From CAZVGZ01 sp964627605 (GTDB lineage: Bacteria; Latescibacterota; MWCZ01; CAZVGZ01): DNA of 64,000 nucleotides. Below are positions 17,504-26,648 of the stretch, piece by piece. Made by a program: the position numbers and the translations under genes. The notes beneath the pieces are model-generated. The model was given only the letters and a program-made list of their open reading frames with translations. It did not search any database and was not told where the DNA came from. The DNA lies in contig CAZVGZ010000002.1 of NCBI GenBank assembly GCA_964627605.1, positions 62,001-126,000 on the forward strand, read 5' to 3'. The number at the start of each line of letters is the position of its first letter. The stretch's first letter is position 1.

Positions 17504-18465
17504 CGATGGCGTACTACTACATCTGGTACACAAAAGGTTGGTTCGACGGTTCCAGTATACCGCAATTTAGAGCCACCATGTCAGATGTCCACCCGATGTT
17601 AGGGTCGTATGATTCGAGCGACCCCGACGTGATAGCCGCACACATAGATCAATGCAAACTGGCGAAGCTCGATGCGCTGGCGGTGAGCTGGTGGAAGGGC
17701 AAGAACAACGCGAGTTGGCTGCGATCCGATAGCCACCATCAGGGCGCCAATCAGGACGACATCCTAGAGACGGTGATGACCACTGGCTACGAGCGCGGCA
17801 TCCGATCCACGATTATCCTGGAGGCGTACACAGACGACGCCGAACTGATTTACGACGCGCTCAAATATTACATCGAGAGGTACTGCAACGATCCCCGGGC
17901 GCTGCATGCGCAAGGCAGACCGGTGGTCTGCTCATGGAACACATGGAATCTAGGCCTGGAGGTGTGGAATGGTATCATCGGTCGGTTGCGCGAGGAGGGT
18001 CTGGATGCGTTTCACATCGCTACGAACCAACCTGAAACGTCGTTCTTCGAGTGCTTCGACGCGATCGACATCTACACGCCACTCTCTGTGACCGATACCG
18101 CCATGGAGACGTACACCGGACTGCGGGCGGAGGTTGATGCTTACAACCTGACCGATGCCGGCAAGGCAAAGCCCGGTCGCTGGCACGCCACGATCATGCC
18201 CGGTTTCGAGGACCGGATGATGGTGGACCGCCTTAGCCGCGATGACTACGCCCATTTCCGCTACCGGCACGGTGGCGACTACTACTGGGAGACATTCGCC
18301 GCGGCGATGGCTTCACAACCTGAATGGCTCCACGTCACCAGCTTCAACGAGCTTGCTGAGCACTCGCACATCGAGGACACTCTGGAATACGGATCGAGGT
18401 ACCTCGATCTAACAGCTCGGTTCGTCGGAGAATACAAGGCAGCCGCACAAATACGCAAGTCCTAG
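17470..18465 (+). CDS. Glycoside hydrolase family 99-like protein
   Basis: A 331-residue protein with the features of GH99/GH71-type endo-glycosidases: an opening YYYIWYTKGWFDG, HPMLGSYDSSDPDVIAAHID, VSWWKG and the closing TSFNELAEHSHIED, where the acidic residues correspond to the catalytic region of endo-alpha-mannosidases. It starts at ATG 17470 with AAGGA upstream. It lacks a signal peptide, so if it hydrolyses a glycan it does so in the cytoplasm or the exported form uses another route. Neighbours are a decayed lipoprotein and, convergently, a DUF4091 protein. Family assignment is good; the glycan is unknown. Confidence 0.8.
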   Translation: MSLPDAATERIAMAYYYIWYTKGWFDGSSIPQFRATMSDVHPMLGSYDSSDPDVIAAHIDQCKLAKLDALAVSWWKGKNNASWLRSDSHHQGANQDDILETVMTTGYERGIRSTIILEAYTDDAELIYDALKYYIERYCNDPRALHAQGRPVVCSWNTWNLGLEVWNGIIGRLREEGLDAFHIATNQPETSFFECFDAIDIYTPLSVTDTAMETYTGLRAEVDAYNLTDAGKAKPGRWHATIMPGFEDRMMVDRLSRDDYAHFRYRHGGDYYWETFAAAMASQPEWLHVTSFNELAEHSHIEDTLEYGSRYLDLTARFVGEYKAAAQIRKS

Positions 18466-18579
18466 TTTGTCGTTGTAGCGCTCCAAAACTGAAGCGATTC
18501 GGACCGGCGCAAGCGCGTGGAGTGCTTGTCAGCGATCCCGCTGACCGAATCAATGACCATAAGCCGTCACTGCCAATGT

Positions 18580-21500
18580 CTAGCCAAGCAGCTCCAGCGT
18601 CACATCGATAACTTCATTCCGAATTTGGGCAACTAGACCCGGCTCCCATTGAGCAGCCTTTGCCTCGGAAACCACTTCGCTGAGCCTGGCTTCAGCCTTG
18701 TCGGCTAAGTCGCCTGCACCTGTCTGACGGGCTGTCTCGATAGCATCGCGAAGTCTATGCATCCGGGCGTAGTCCTCAATGCCTATTCGGACGGCCTGCC
18801 AGCGTTTGCTCGGTACCGGGCCTTTCGCTCCCTGATACACTAGCACATAGTCAGCCGCAGCTTCCCACAGATCGAACCCTGTGGTGCAGTATGTCCAGTA
18901 GCCGATTCCGGTGAAACCGATCTCCCACGCCGTCCAAATCTGTTCCCAGTAATATGTGGGCTCCACAAACTGCTTTACGCCTGCCCTTGCTTCATAAATC
19001 CAATGCGTCTGGTCGGTGGTTCTGAGATAGTCGATGCGGTCGCTGTTGTCGGACAACACCACGCCATACTGGGCAGGTTGTACTATGTCCAACACGTCAA
19101 CCATCCGTTTGTGATCAGCGACGGTCATCCCTCTAAATGGATCGGTGTAGAACCGGACATTGCTGTCTAAACCTTTGACATATCGCGCTATTCGCTCAAG
19201 CTTTTCGATCAAGATGCCGCCCATCAGACCTGGCTCATCCACAGGATAGAACGCCCATCTGTCATACCCGAACCCTTTCTGCTTAAGATGCTCTACCCAC
19301 GTCGGCAGAAAGGTTGAGAACGCTTTCATCCATGCTTCTGACCACTCTCCTGGCGCTCCCTCGGCCGGTGATATAGGAAGGGAAGTGTACAGCAGGACAT
19401 CCTGCGACCGCATTTTGGCCAAAAACTCGTCTTGTGCCTCCCATCCAGTGTCCTTCACCAGGTCGCCTATGTCATCGTACGTAACGCCTGTTGTTGGAGG
19501 GGCGTAAAACACGCTAGTGTGGTGGTTCTGCATGTCCTTTAGCGCTGCGTCTGCAGCATGAGCGAAATGGCGCGTATAACCGCTCGCCCAATTACAGAAC
19601 TTGAGCGGCATCTTCTCTGGCAGTGATAGCGGTTCCACAGTCCATTCCACAGGGACGTCCCAAGTTGCCCCTATCTCAGTCAGCGCTCGCATGTGCAGTG
19701 TGGTACCGTATGAACCTGCCTCGAGATCTTTGGTAAGCACGTCAATCCACAACCGTGCGCTCGACGAAGCGGTTAGCCTGACTATCCCTGCATTCCCCAA
19801 CTCAGGCAACGCATCTGCATTCATTCCACTTTCTTTGTATGACCCATGACCAGTGCCTGCCGGGGTTGGAATCCATGTCACCTGGCGAAGTTCTAAGTGG
19901 TCTGCAACATCGAATACCTCACCGTTCTCACCTACCATCGGGTCCAACCACACCCTGACATCAAGCGGTTTGGCGTGAACGTTCGCGACCTGGATGACGA
20001 ACACTTCATGCCCGCGACCATCGGTTCGCACCTTCACATTCTGTGCCAAGGAGTCTGAAGGCGCGTCCGCATCAGGGTCAAAGGCTGTCCAGGGATGATC
20101 CAACTGCCACGGAAGAAACTGTACTGGTTTGTCGAGCAATTCGGTCTGAGAAATCCGGGCGCGCTGAGTGACCAGTTGGCGACGAACTGCTGGTCCGAAC
20201 ATCTCCATTTCGCGAATCAGGAGCCGACGTTCATCATTTGAGAGGGCGCCATATTCAGCAAACTGCTCCTTAATGCCGATCTGCCGCATCCTCAATCCAC
20301 GGTGAATACTCAGAATCTCCCGTCGCAGATCACCGGCGGATTCTTCTAGGTCAGCGATCTCTAAGAGCAGTTCTTCTATTCGGGCCAGTTCGTCGACAAA
20401 CAGATCAATCGCAACCCGTTCAACAACCTCACCGACCGGCTCTCCAGTGTCGGAGTCAAAACAGATCGACCGCAGTTTGTGGTCACCAAGATCGAGTATC
20501 TCCAAGTCGATGCTGTTTCGCCACTTATCGTCTGTGACAACTCGCGATATGCGGCCATCTGGTCTAGTCAGAGTGATCTCAAATACCGGTTTCGCAGATG
20601 AGTCGCACTCGTAATACATGGTATTGAGACCAAGGTGGAATGGTTCTTGCGCTACCCTTTGCACCGTTGCGCTTCCGATCGACCAGTCAGGCCGAACGGT
20701 CGGATGAGCGATAGTAGTTAGTCGGTTGGCGCGTCCAGTGAAATCGCCTCTGCTTGTGGGCCACTCAACCGAACCTGGACCGGCAGGTGCCTTCGTGTTG
20801 TAGCGGACTAGCGATCCGTCATGCTTTGCCACCGCAAGCACCTCCAGTAACCCGTCATCGTCCACATCGCCCACCACCGGTGCTCCTGACATACCCCCAG
20901 ACAGTTCGTGCTCTTCTAGCAGCGATCCATCGCTTTTGATCACTCGGAAAGGTCCGCCATCACGCTGTGGGTGGATAATCTCCATTGAACCATCGCCAGT
21001 GAGATCGGCGAGTGAGGGGCCAAAAGGCTGATCGCCGCCAACATATTCCAGCGTAGACCATATCACACCGCCATTATTGTCTATCGCCTGTATTGCTCGG
21101 CCTTGGTGCACGAATACTATCTCATCCGTGCCGTCGTCATCGATGTCGCCAACCGAAATCCCCACCTCTATCAGTCCAGCTCCTGCGCCCTGCTGCTCCC
21201 ACAGAACTTCCCCGTCAGGTGTGATGCAATGTAGCTGATCGTCAGAGCCGCCGATCAGGATACAACTTCCGTACCCCAGGTCTGTTATCACTGGGCTTGA
21301 AAACTGCGAATTGTTACCGACATAGATGCTCCACCGGTATGCGCCACTGCTATCCAAGCAGTAGGCATATCCGTCTGCCCCTGAGAAGAGCAGTTCATCA
21401 CGCCCATCGGAATCGATATCGCCAATCGCAGTGGGTCCGGCGCCACGATTACGCCATACCTGATCGGGGTGGGTCTGAAAATCCCAGATGACTTCGCCTG

Positions 21501-21909
21501 CCGCTGACATCCCTATGACACCACCGCGCCTGCCAGAGACGATCACAGCCACATCATCGCTACCTCGAATAACCGAAACGTTGTTAAATGAGGAGAAAGT
21601 CTCTTCGAGATGTGTTGACCAGCGCAGCTCGCCTGCTGGGGAAAGGCACAAAACATCGCCCTGATCCGTGGCCGCCAAAATGCACAAGCCCAATCCGGGG
21701 ACCTCGTCAATTGACGGCCAAGTCGAGACCGCATCCCCGACTTGAGTGCGCCACAGCTCTGTGCTGTCTCCGTTTAGTGCGACAACGCATCCGTCGGACG
21801 TGCCGACAATTATTCGCGTTCCATCATCGGTCGTTATCAAAGAAGCGGCCCCAGCGACACCGATGGTTTCAAGAATCCAGCTTTGTTCGAGAATCACCTT
21901 GATAAACAC
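18580..21909 (-). CDS. PQQ/FG-GAP beta-propeller fused to a DUF4091 (GH123-like) domain
   Basis: A 1109-residue protein. Residues 1-390 contain repeated propeller blades with DxDxDGxxE-type loops (GDIDSDGRDELLF, GDIDDDGTDEIVFV, GDVDDDGLLEVLAV) and PQQ-like GELRWST/GEVLWEQ strands. Residues about 500-590 are highly charged and likely coiled coil. The last part (about 620-1109) is a DUF4091-type TIM barrel, recognised by GFGYDRWAFYPVDEPG and the end WRQAVR-like RWQAVRIGIEDYARMHRLRDAIE. DUF4091 is related to GH123 hexosaminidases. No signal peptide is visible, which is odd for a propeller-hydrolase. GTG 21909 is assumed; GTG 21894 is also possible. Confidence 0.8.
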   Translation of the reverse strand: MFIKVILEQSWILETIGVAGAASLITTDDGTRIIVGTSDGCVVALNGDSTELWRTQVGDAVSTWPSIDEVPGLGLCILAATDQGDVLCLSPAGELRWSTHLEETFSSFNNVSVIRGSDDVAVIVSGRRGGVIGMSAAGEVIWDFQTHPDQVWRNRGAGPTAIGDIDSDGRDELLFSGADGYAYCLDSSGAYRWSIYVGNNSQFSSPVITDLGYGSCILIGGSDDQLHCITPDGEVLWEQQGAGAGLIEVGISVGDIDDDGTDEIVFVHQGRAIQAIDNNGGVIWSTLEYVGGDQPFGPSLADLTGDGSMEIIHPQRDGGPFRVIKSDGSLLEEHELSGGMSGAPVVGDVDDDGLLEVLAVAKHDGSLVRYNTKAPAGPGSVEWPTSRGDFTGRANRLTTIAHPTVRPDWSIGSATVQRVAQEPFHLGLNTMYYECDSSAKPVFEITLTRPDGRISRVVTDDKWRNSIDLEILDLGDHKLRSICFDSDTGEPVGEVVERVAIDLFVDELARIEELLLEIADLEESAGDLRREILSIHRGLRMRQIGIKEQFAEYGALSNDERRLLIREMEMFGPAVRRQLVTQRARISQTELLDKPVQFLPWQLDHPWTAFDPDADAPSDSLAQNVKVRTDGRGHEVFVIQVANVHAKPLDVRVWLDPMVGENGEVFDVADHLELRQVTWIPTPAGTGHGSYKESGMNADALPELGNAGIVRLTASSSARLWIDVLTKDLEAGSYGTTLHMRALTEIGATWDVPVEWTVEPLSLPEKMPLKFCNWASGYTRHFAHAADAALKDMQNHHTSVFYAPPTTGVTYDDIGDLVKDTGWEAQDEFLAKMRSQDVLLYTSLPISPAEGAPGEWSEAWMKAFSTFLPTWVEHLKQKGFGYDRWAFYPVDEPGLMGGILIEKLERIARYVKGLDSNVRFYTDPFRGMTVADHKRMVDVLDIVQPAQYGVVLSDNSDRIDYLRTTDQTHWIYEARAGVKQFVEPTYYWEQIWTAWEIGFTGIGYWTYCTTGFDLWEAAADYVLVYQGAKGPVPSKRWQAVRIGIEDYARMHRLRDAIETARQTGAGDLADKAEARLSEVVSEAKAAQWEPGLVAQIRNEVIDVTLELLG

Positions 21910-21992
21910 CTAACAAATAGGGGAGATAAGGCGGGCTGCATCTAACGGACAAAGCCATTGTTGCGATCCATATGGACTGGCGATGGCATGAC

Positions 21993-22351
21993 TGACCTGC
22001 CCCTCATAGTCGGTCCACTTTGAAAGTTAGTGTTGGGCCATCGTGAGTGTGTAGGGTCGGAGGGAGCTCCCTCCATGCTATTGTCTCTGGCGCTGGCGGT
22101 CGATAGCCCAACGAACTGTGTGGACGGACCGTGTTGTATTCGTGCCGCCAACGATAGTAAGTGACGGCAGAAACCCCTAAAGACTTCACTACCTCAGGGA
22201 CTTTCTTCCTCTGGGCTATTAAAACCTCTGCCTCTCGCAACTTCGTGATAATCTCCTCTGCGCGGTAATGCTTCCTCCGCATGGTTCGCCTCCTCTGAAA
22301 ATGAATCGAATTATAACACTAACTCCGGACCGGTTTCAGGGGGGCAGGTCA
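21993..22351 (-). mobile_element. Internally deleted IS3-family element (MITE-like), 359 bp
   Basis: Imperfect terminal inverted repeats bound the unit: TGACCTGCCCCTCATAGTCG... at 21993-22016 and its counterpart ending GGGGGGCAGGTCA at 22327-22351, both starting with TG as in IS3 elements. The interior keeps only the 5' end of orfA and the 3' end of orfB. No 3-bp target duplication is evident (GAC on the left, CTT on the right). The same end sequence occurs at 44040-44064. The element sits beside a truncated SGNH-hydrolase gene, so insertion followed by deletion may have removed that gene's 5' part. Confidence 0.8.
22004..22282 (-). pseudogene. OrfA-OrfB deletion fusion of an IS3 transposase
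   Basis: A 92-codon frame whose residues 1-47 are the helix-turn-helix of OrfA (RRKHYRAEEIITKLREAEV... TYYRWRHEY) and whose residues 48-92 are the extreme C-terminus of the OrfB integrase (NTVRPHSSLGYRPPAPE). The joint falls exactly at WRHEY, a string that occurs in both OrfA (YYRWRxEY) and OrfB (xWRxEYNTVRPH). Deletion by recombination between these short repeats explains it. It lacks the DDE catalytic core, so it cannot transpose, but it could still bind IS ends. Confidence 0.82.
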
Positions 22352-22367
22352 CTTACCACGATCGATC

Positions 22368-22402
22368 AAACACCAGACACGAAGAATCGTGTCCTGGTGT
22401 TT
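22368..22402. terminator. Hairpin next to the IS remnant, terminator-like
   Basis: AAACACCAGACACGA (22368-22382) pairs with TCGTGTCCTGGTGTTT (22387-22402) across a 4-nt loop with one bulged C. Only three T residues follow on either strand, so termination is possible but weak. It lies just outside the IS3 remnant and before the SGNH-hydrolase stump. Confidence 0.4.
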
Positions 22403-22440
22403 ATGGTTGGCTATTCATTTTAGGAGGTGTCGACGTCAGC

Positions 22441-22566
22441 GTGGATTGGATCATCGACAACGACCACTGTCATCCCAACGATCTGGGCCACAGGATCGTC
22501 GTCAATCGGGTGTTTGAGGCGATAGCCCGCAACTGCGATTACGTAACGAAGACGATGCTCTCATTC
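22441..22566 (+). pseudogene. C-terminal stump of an SGNH/GDSL hydrolase
   Basis: The frame beginning at GTG 22441 reads DWIIDNDHCHPNDLGHRIVV and FEAIARNC. This is the block V motif of SGNH hydrolases (Asp-x-x-His-Pro-Asn-Asp-x-Gly-His), where the Asp and His complete the catalytic triad. The N-terminal two thirds with the GDS serine are missing, and the sequence upstream is the IS3 remnant and a hairpin. AGGAGG precedes the GTG by chance or as a relic. The end is not certain, since similarity fades after about 22530. Confidence 0.6.
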
Positions 22567-22654
22567 GAATTGGCCGAAATCAGCGCCCTGGACACTACTG
22601 TATGCACCACCCAGGCCTGCCGCGAAGAGGCAGGCTCAAAACGACACGAAGTGT

Positions 22655-24013
22655 CTAGATCCTCAAATCCATTGGTTCGTGTTGTAGGGCTGCTGATGGG
22701 AAGACCGCGACTTTGGCGTTGTCTCCGTGCAACTTGTGTAGTTGGGCCTCAACGTCGTCCCAGGTCGTTGAGAAGTGGACATCGGGCGAGTAGCGCATCT
22801 CATCCCATTTTGCTGCGAAGCGGTTGAAAACGATGACCTGCCCCGCGTTTCCGATGGGCAGGCCGCTCTCTGGACGCCGGTTGTTGCCGCCGTTACGTGA
22901 CCAGCCCAGATAATGGATTTTGCGCTGTCCGGCAGGGGTGTCCTGCACCAGAACGAACGATCCGCCTGGCTTGAGGACCGACGGGCCGAAACCGAAGTAT
23001 GCTTCGACGCTCTGGGGGTAGTGGTTGTAGATGACCACGTCGGCGAGTTCTGGCAGGTCGGTGTGGTAGTTGGCGTGGGCGGTTTTGCATGCGGCCCTGT
23101 GGGCATCGACGATGTCCCCAGCGAACACGCCTGCGACCTCACGGTGTGCGTTCATTACGATGTTGATACTCATATCGACTTCGGCCATCCGTGCGGCGTG
23201 CTCGATATCCAACCGCGCACCGTTGTTGACGTAGCAGATCGCAGTCTCGTGGCGACGGTTGACGATTCTGTGCAGATGTGTCAGCGCGTCGAATGAGGCC
23301 ACGCCTGGGATGATGGCTTTGGCCCCGCCGCCGTAACCAGCCAGACCATGTTTCTTAACGCCAGAGATGCAGATTTTGAGGTCCGCTTCGGCGAATCTGC
23401 TGTTAAGTTGCACCGGGATGCCTTCGGGGGTTTGGCCCAGGTCGGTGAACCCGTGGAAGCAGTCGTGATTCCAACATGCGAAGTTGGCCACAACGTCAGC
23501 ACCAAGCTTAAGGACCATATCCTGCTGATTCATTGCCGCGTGGCTGCCGAACGACCCTTGAAACAGAATCTGCTCGTCTTTTACGCCTGCCGCGCGAAGC
23601 TCCTGGAGCACGAACGGCACCACGCGACTTATTGGTGTGGGGCGTGTCAGATCGTCGAAAGTGATGACGATGTTGCGCTTGCCGTCGGCGATGTCAGCGA
23701 GCGGCTGTGTGGTGATGGTGGACCTGAGCGATTCGGCGATCTGGTCGTCGCTTAAAGCAGGGGCGCCGTGTCCGACCATTTTGTGGGTCTCGACGTCCCA
23801 GCCTTGAGGGAACGTAAGAACCATCTCCTCATCGCCGAAGTGTTCGGCGGTGCGGATCATCGCTTGCGGTTGGTCTGATCCGTGAGAATTGGCTGACGGC
23901 TCGATGTTTGTGCTGTGAATAGCCGCTGCGGCGAAGCCGGTGGCGCTAACGCCCAAGAACTCGCGGCGGGAGATGTCCGATCCAGTCTCATGTGTCGAAT
24001 CGTGTTCGGTCAT
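22655..24013 (-). CDS. LarA/DUF2088-family lactate-racemase-like protein with Tat signal
   Basis: A 452-residue protein counted from ATG 24013, chosen because GGGAGGAAC lies upstream. Residues 1-30 carry a twin-arginine leader (SRREFLGVSATGFAAAAI). The rest matches the nickel-pincer-dependent lactate racemase family: DDLTRPTP (R124), SFGSHAAM (H158) and KKHGLAGYGGGAKAIIPG with H222 and K232; K232 matches the lysine that carries the pincer cofactor in LarA. LarA itself is cytoplasmic, so Tat export of this paralogue is unusual and suggests a folded, cofactor-loaded periplasmic 2-hydroxyacid or sugar epimerase/racemase. No larB, larC or larE homologue is in the window. Confidence 0.83.
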   Translation of the reverse strand: MTEHDSTHETGSDISRREFLGVSATGFAAAAIHSTNIEPSANSHGSDQPQAMIRTAEHFGDEEMVLTFPQGWDVETHKMVGHGAPALSDDQIAESLRSTITTQPLADIADGKRNIVITFDDLTRPTPISRVVPFVLQELRAAGVKDEQILFQGSFGSHAAMNQQDMVLKLGADVVANFACWNHDCFHGFTDLGQTPEGIPVQLNSRFAEADLKICISGVKKHGLAGYGGGAKAIIPGVASFDALTHLHRIVNRRHETAICYVNNGARLDIEHAARMAEVDMSINIVMNAHREVAGVFAGDIVDAHRAACKTAHANYHTDLPELADVVIYNHYPQSVEAYFGFGPSVLKPGGSFVLVQDTPAGQRKIHYLGWSRNGGNNRRPESGLPIGNAGQVIVFNRFAAKWDEMRYSPDVHFSTTWDDVEAQLHKLHGDNAKVAVFPSAALQHEPMDLRI

Positions 24014-24199
24014 AGCTCGCGTTCCTCCCACCACCAATATCGAGGGCCTCAAATGTTAGCCTGTGCAGGTCGATTAGTGTCAAACGTGAATATCGCCCAA
24101 ACAGTCACAGAAAGGGAGCCGCTGGTGGGCTGACTGCCAAAAAAGTCTCGCAGCGGGCTCAATTTGGTGAGTAAACAGACCTGCTCAAAGGCCCATCTT

Positions 24200-25216
24200 C
24201 TATGCCGTTGTGTGTTCTGATGCTACTCCCGCCAGCCTGAGACGGATACCGATGCCTGAGTAGTTGGAGGGGTTGATGAGCGCGTTTCGTTGAGGGTTGT
24301 AGAGGCGGCCTTTTTTAGGCGAGTCATCCTGAGTGTAGACCCACACCCGGTTTTGATCCCACACGACTATCTCGTCGCGGCAGTCGCCTTCGATGTCCAG
24401 CGCTGCGCAGCACATGTCTGGATGGCCGTCGTCAGGGAACATCACCATCGGCCTGCCCCAGCCGTCATACATACCACCGTGGAAATGGTTAGTGTTGTGC
24501 AGAAACAGCTCAACACCGCTCCCGGCCCAGTTTACCGGCGAACACATGCTACCCATGTTGAGCGGCTCGGCGCTGTGGTATATCTCGCCGGAGCCGTCGT
24601 AAAAATTAAGCAACCCATGGTTGCCCCAGAAGTCAATTGAGACTGCTTGAAGCTCAGGGACGTCATCGCGGAACTTGGCGATGACCAGGTTCTGTGCGTG
24701 CCCGATTAGGTGGTGTCTGAGTATCTCGCCGTTGAAGTCAACAAGAGGCAGCCCGGAATCACTCGCTGCATACAGGATTTTTGGCGACGACGGCTCTGCT
24801 TCGCCAAAATCGACTATCGCGACCCCGTCAACATGGTCTTCGACAGTGTTTTCCAGGTTCCAGAGCAGGTCGTCCTGATGGTCGAAGAGCGCAAACCCAA
24901 CGGCGAGTTCGTCATGTCCGTCGCTGTCGATGTCAAACGCAAAAGGGTAGTGCCCGGTGGTGCAGGAGCCTACCCAGAGCGGGCTGAGCATGTTGTCGAG
25001 CACCTAGAAGTGCCAGTAGCGGTCTTTGATCACTATGTCCGCGTTTATGCCGGTGGTGTGAAGCTCAACGCGGTGTCTGTCTGTGAGGGTTCGAAGCGCC
25101 GCCGCACGGAACTCTTCCCCAGTCAATTCAAGCACCGCGATAGGCGGTGGCTGCGCCCAGACTACAGTAGCAGATATAGCGATCGACAAGATAGTGGTGG
25201 CAGCTCTAGGTGTCAT
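24200..25216 (-). pseudogene. Beta-propeller (rhamnogalacturonan-lyase-like) gene split by an in-frame TAG
   Basis: Two pieces lie in the same frame, separated only by TAG at 25004-25006. The first (25216-25004) starts with a signal peptide (ILSIAISATVVWA) and ends IVIKDRYWHF. The second continues directly with VLDNMLSPLW and then DIDSDGHDELAVGFALFD. The pair reads across the stop as one propeller domain, with TAG probably replacing a Trp codon (TGG). The N-terminal region before ADIVIKDRYW is shorter than in related FG-GAP proteins, so a further deletion is likely. Other genes here end in TAG (the sulfatase, for example), so recoding of TAG is unlikely. Confidence 0.7.
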
Positions 25217-25310
25217 GTTGGTTTTCCGTCTGATCCCCGCGACCGGTCCGCCGTAGTCCGCACTCGCTCAACGGCTCTATGTGATAAGTGCGCCGGTTGC
25301 TGCGGTCCAA

Positions 25311-26330
25311 TCAACTCTCTGGTCTTGGTTCGTCCCAAGTTTCATAGACCGCAGCGATGTTTTCGGCCGGATCGTTCATGCCCCACTCGCACTGGGCTAT
25401 CAGGCCCCCTGAGCTGTCATCCATCGCTCGCCTGACCCGCCTGACCGCTTCGCGAACGTCATCTGCGCTGCCAAACGGCAACACTTCCTGCCGATCTATC
25501 TCGCCCCAGAATGTGATTTGGCCTTTGTGGCGTTCTGCCAACGCCTCGATATCCATACAGAACAGTTGCGAGTTGATGGCGTCAACACCGATTTCGATCA
25601 GATCGGGATATATCGCCTCAACGTGGCCGTCGGTATGGAAGAACACTTTTTTTCCGGCACCACGAATGATGTCGCAGTAGTCCTTATAGAGCGGCTTATA
25701 GAACTCCCGCCACGTCTTTGGGGATATAAGAAGCGCATGCTGAGTGCCCCAGTCGTCCATGAACCCTATACCATCCACATCCGTCTTGGCCCACAACCTC
25801 AACTCTTCGACGAAAAACTCATGCAGCATATCTCTTAGCGTGTAAACCTCTTTGACGCCATATGCCAGATCCATGAAAAGGCTTTCAGTGCCCCTTAGAA
25901 ACTGCATCCGCTCGAAAGGCCGGGTGTTCGTACCGACTTTCATGAACATATCGCTCTTTGCGCAACTGCGATCCACTTCTGTAAAATCGGCTTCGCGAAT
26001 CAGTTCCCAGGGTATCTTGTAACTCTTCAGCGCCGACCAGTCTGCCAGCGGAAACTCTTTGACCTCACCTGCGACGCCCTCCTCAGCGGCAAACCAGACA
26101 CAGCGCCACTCATCCACATACCTCCCTTTGCGGCCACGCACCCCCTCTGTGGCGTGGCCTTTCCCAGCTCTAAAGACCGGACTGACGAAATCGGTGGGAA
26201 ACCGCTTTATCATAGCGTCGAGTTCGTCGCGGCGGAACATGCCAACGCCAGGGAGTGACCAGAGGTCCCTCGGTGTGCGGTCGGGTTCTTGGAAATCGAG
26301 AGCCGCTTGGACCCGCTGCCTGGATGTCAC
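25311..26330 (-). CDS. Uroporphyrinogen-decarboxylase-like (UroD-fold) protein
   Basis: A 339-residue TIM barrel of the UroD/MtaA/CmuA superfamily, with GTG 26330 behind GGAG. Recognisable parts are the opening MTSRQRVQAALDFQEPDRTP, GIGFMDDWGTQ, KKVFFHTDGHVEAIYPDLIEIGVDAINSQ (split here as FHTDGH and IEIGVDAINS) and ITFWGEIDRQ. Haem-pathway UroD has an N-terminal GRYLPEY-type loop that is absent, so this is more likely one of the numerous UroD-like methyltransferase or decarboxylase paralogues found with catabolic genes. Its substrate is unknown. It stands alone between a broken propeller gene and a 318-bp intergenic region. Confidence 0.8.
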   Translation of the reverse strand: MTSRQRVQAALDFQEPDRTPRDLWSLPGVGMFRRDELDAMIKRFPTDFVSPVFRAGKGHATEGVRGRKGRYVDEWRCVWFAAEEGVAGEVKEFPLADWSALKSYKIPWELIREADFTEVDRSCAKSDMFMKVGTNTRPFERMQFLRGTESLFMDLAYGVKEVYTLRDMLHEFFVEELRLWAKTDVDGIGFMDDWGTQHALLISPKTWREFYKPLYKDYCDIIRGAGKKVFFHTDGHVEAIYPDLIEIGVDAINSQLFCMDIEALAERHKGQITFWGEIDRQEVLPFGSADDVREAVRRVRRAMDDSSGGLIAQCEWGMNDPAENIAAVYETWDEPRPES

Positions 26331-26648
26331 GTCTGTGTCTCCAATCGTTTGGTGGGTTTGGTGATTAAGATAACACGCCGGTCACCATGTTGGACCGGTT
26401 GCCGCCTGCATCTAAAGCGGATTCGGCTCCGACGTAACACCCCGTCGATCAAAAATTCAGGTTTATTTGAACCGGAATCCCGGTTCGCTCGTTGTCACAC
26501 TGTCCACCCGACCGAGATCAGGCTGGCGCGCTCCTGAGCGGTTGGTAGACGTTCTACTTATGTCCACTGGTTTGGCTTTTGGGCCTCATCGGTGGCAACA
26601 AAGGAGGTGCAACATGATCTACATATTGGCGACCGCTATGGTTTCAAA
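26331..26648. other. Intergenic region with a hairpin and an antisense mini-ORF
   Basis: No ordinary gene is seen here. GAACCGG at 26469-26475 pairs with CCGGTTC at 26480-26486 across a 4-nt loop. On the plus strand AAAGGAGGTGCAAC, a near-perfect Shine-Dalgarno, precedes ATG 26614, which opens a 27-codon frame (MIYILATAMVSNQ...) ending at 26697. Its last 16 codons run antisense to the 3' end of the radical SAM gene. It may be a relic of a lost gene start or a small peptide. Confidence 0.4.

Noticed and set aside
22441..22827. Full-length 128-codon gene
   Set aside because: Only the first 30 to 40 codons match an SGNH hydrolase end; the remainder is antisense to the LarA-like gene.
25004..25006. 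Recoded TAG (stop read as amino acid)
   Set aside because: Other intact genes here end in TAG (sulfatase, GHMP kinase, small basic protein), so TAG is a normal stop; nonsense mutation is simpler.
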